Assembly: GCA_017524185.1 (NCBI GenBank)
Contig: JAFWUG010000018.1
Location: 1-64,000, forward strand
Direction of reading: 5' to 3'
Length of the DNA: 64,000 bases
From: Bacteroidales bacterium
Lineage (GTDB): Bacteria > Bacteroidota > Bacteroidia > Bacteroidales > Tenuifilaceae
Under the pieces are notes generated by a model. The model searched no databases, was not told the origin of the DNA, and worked only from the letters and a program-made list of their open reading frames with translations. Positions 62,656 to 64,000 of this stretch are shown here, piece by piece. The first letter of the stretch is position 1, and the number at the start of each line of letters is the position of its first letter. The position numbers were made by a program, and so were the translations under genes.

Positions 62656-62691
62656 GGGCAGGGAGAAGCAACATTCCCCTGCCCTTTTTTT
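62656..62691 (+). terminator. Intrinsic terminator after PepSY-like copy 2
   Basis: Stem GGGCAGGG/CCCTGCCC followed by seven T. Confidence 0.9.
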
Positions 62692-62712
62692 GCGACCATC
62701 GCTGGCAAATTC

Positions 62713-63804
62713 CTATCGAAGATAGCGGCCAAACAATGCGCCGCTAAAACCCATGGTTAGGGTATAAAAATAGTCGATTTGGCCAACACTTGCAGCGTAA
62801 ACACCAGCACTAAAACGCAAATCAAAACCGCTAAGCACGCTATGAACGTATGCAGCCTGTAGGGTAAGCAAACGCCTACGCTGCTCATTATTCAACGAAC
62901 CTCGCGTTGATATGGATCCAAAAATTTCCTCACCACGAGGCGTAACAAAGCTATCGCCACGCCAAAATCCTGCCTCTGCCTGTAGCCCTTTGTAGCGCAG
63001 CCACAGGGTATATTGGGCTGCAAAACCACGTTTATAGTCGATATGCGGATTGGGCGATATGTCGGCCGAGAGATAAGCCGACACCTTGGAACCAAACACA
63101 AGCCCACTACCCAACGGCTGTCCATAGGCCAAATTCAAGCCCAGATTAGCTATAGATGTAACAGGCAAATTGGACGAATCGATTTGCCCACCGGCATGGG
63201 TAGCAACCGCATACAAACTCGCACTTAAACCGCTGGGCATCATCTCTTTCGCCTCACCCCTAAGACTGTAGCAACCGCTAAAAGCCACCATAAACTCCTC
63301 CTGAAACGGACTACCGCGCTCGATATATCGTTCCCAATTAAGCCACAGATTTGCAGCAACACACGGATGATTAAGCGCAAACTCAATACCCAACGGCGGG
63401 CGCTCGGCAAATACGCGCTCAGGCTTATAGAGCGGCTCGGGCATCCGCCGCGTACCGCGCGGAAGCGAACCCAATCGCATATCAAGAATAGGCACGGGAC
63501 TATAGGAGATCAGCAACGTAGGCTGTAGCCTATAGGTTGAATCGGCTCCTGCAAAATAAGCAGCATGTATGCCTGCCCGCAAATCAAAATTCCCAACGCT
63601 ATAGCTGAGAGAGGGGTCAATATAGAACCCAGGCAGTGTATAACCCTTTTTGATGCCATTGGTAAACTCCTTGTTGTCAAAAAATGCCATTGCATCGAGG
63701 TTCATGCCGATATATGCCGTATCGGACATTTGCTGTGCAAAAGCCGCTATTGCACTATTCGTCAATACAAATATAAGCAATATTCTGATGGTCTTCAACT
63801 TCAT
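62713..63804 (-). CDS. Unrecognised outer-membrane beta-barrel-like protein
   Basis: 363 residues. Signal peptide (KTIRILLIFVLTNSAIAAFAQQ) and then a series of alternating strands with aromatic ends and a final strand closing LTMGFSGALFGRYLR, which suggests a beta-barrel. Segments such as RLGSLPRGTRRMPEPLYKPE lie in a loop. I considered PorP/SprF (T9SS) but the sequence lacks its typical N-terminal region. It follows the membrane protein gene at 63820 on the same strand by 15 bp, so they may be cotranscribed. Confidence 0.65.
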   Translation of the reverse strand: MKLKTIRILLIFVLTNSAIAAFAQQMSDTAYIGMNLDAMAFFDNKEFTNGIKKGYTLPGFYIDPSLSYSVGNFDLRAGIHAAYFAGADSTYRLQPTLLISYSPVPILDMRLGSLPRGTRRMPEPLYKPERVFAERPPLGIEFALNHPCVAANLWLNWERYIERGSPFQEEFMVAFSGCYSLRGEAKEMMPSGLSASLYAVATHAGGQIDSSNLPVTSIANLGLNLAYGQPLGSGLVFGSKVSAYLSADISPNPHIDYKRGFAAQYTLWLRYKGLQAEAGFWRGDSFVTPRGEEIFGSISTRGSLNNEQRRRLLTLQAAYVHSVLSGFDLRFSAGVYAASVGQIDYFYTLTMGFSGALFGRYLR

Positions 63805-63819
63805 CTGTTCACCAATAAA

Positions 63820-64000
63820 TCACAGCAATAAAAACCCAACCAGCGGTCCAGCAAATATCGCCAAGTAGATAAACGTAATCCACGGCTGATAGTCGATATA
63901 AAACTCCCTAAAAGTCAAACTCCATGGGTGTTTCACCATAACCCAACCGAACAAATCGAACAAAATGCAAATTGCCGACCAAATCGCACCTGTTATCAGC
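63820..64000 (-). CDS. C-terminal end of an unrecognised membrane protein (partial)
   Basis: A minus-strand frame enters from the right edge and stops at 63820-63822, giving about 59 residues. It has a hydrophobic helix (TGAIWSAICILFDLFGWVMV), a charged loop (KHPWSLTFREFYIDYQPW) and a second helix (ITFIYLAIFAGPLVGFLLL) to the C-terminus. The gene starts outside the window. Family not recognised. Confidence 0.6.
   Translation of the reverse strand, partial: LITGAIWSAICILFDLFGWVMVKHPWSLTFREFYIDYQPWITFIYLAIFAGPLVGFLLL

Larger units (their letters stand above)
61578..62691 (+). repeat. Tandem duplication, 555-bp unit (two copies)
   Basis: The two PepSY-like genes, with their leader (ATTGGCATATTT onward) and trailing terminator, are repeated with start codons exactly 555 bp apart (61636 and 62191). 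Coding parts differ at 13 of 441 positions. The leaders and terminators are more diverged than the genes. Confidence 0.95.

Noticed and set aside
62713-63804. PorP/SprF T9SS component
   Set aside because: Length and barrel-like pattern are compatible but the characteristic N-terminal sequence of the family is absent, so it is left as an unknown outer-membrane protein.
1-64000. CRISPR array or complete insertion sequence
   Set aside because: No regularly spaced repeats and no transposase- or Cas-like protein were found on either strand.

Overview
The window reads as a chromosomal segment of a Bacteroidota bacterium, most likely order Bacteroidales. Three signs point there. The promoters have the Bacteroidota form TAnnTTTG, in several cases with TTG or TTTG 18-20 nt upstream. 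Shine-Dalgarno sites are scarce. The gene content is typical: a type IX secretion (T9SS) cargo protein, SprB repeats, FloA/NfeD, YfhO, Wzi and PepSY-like secreted proteins. Base composition is moderate over most of the window and drops visibly at about 34.8-42.6, 44.9-48.3 and 51.1-52.4 kb. No CRISPR array, rRNA, complete insertion sequence, integrase or prophage was seen.

Layout. 1-6 kb: end of an unknown membrane protein, then a five-gene MacAB-TolC-like export operon on the minus strand. 6-20 kb: rhomboid protease with peptidyl-prolyl isomerase, an unknown secreted protein with YfhO, an orphan cytosine methyltransferase, a DUF1295 membrane protein, a YbjQ-like protein, miaB-kbl, nfeD-floA, an initiating sugar-phosphate transferase and tRNA-Gly. 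20-29 kb: MATE transporter; truB-queA-mqnC-glycosyltransferase-rhodanese-EamA in one direction; a HigBA toxin-antitoxin pair; polyprenyl synthase. 29-31.3 kb: a helix-hairpin-helix protein and an AAA_14/DUF4143 ATPase gene bounded by direct repeats.

31.5-54.2 kb is a surface polysaccharide locus. It holds Wza-like and Wzc-like export proteins, a polymerase, a flippase, two FemAB/GNAT-like transferases, two NodB-fold deacetylase-like proteins, a hexapeptide acyltransferase, a DUF354 protein, a WecB-type epimerase, a VanZ-like protein and, past a gene-poor stretch, Wzi. A 1736-residue T9SS cargo protein with SprB repeats lies in the middle. The gene-poor stretch (49.8-51.1 kb) carries a strongly folded RNA candidate with a terminator, relics of a DUF4143 ATPase and of a YhcG-type nuclease, and a C12 tract, followed by three AT-rich orphan genes.

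54.2-64 kb is housekeeping: ribE, a zincin-like membrane protein, hflX, tRNA-Glu, gltX, an hpt-adk-folA operon, a threonine-dehydrogenase-type SDR (which with kbl could complete threonine-to-glycine catabolism), a 555-bp tandem duplication of a PepSY-like secreted protein, a putative outer-membrane protein and the end of a membrane protein.

The most interesting leads are: (1) the FemAB/NodB pairs around a T9SS cargo gene, which recall the Vim pathway that makes the linking sugar for T9SS cargo in Porphyromonas; (2) two accessory modules (HigBA and the AAA_14 ATPase), about 1.1 kb apart, each bounded by duplicated flanking DNA; (3) the unassigned structured RNA.
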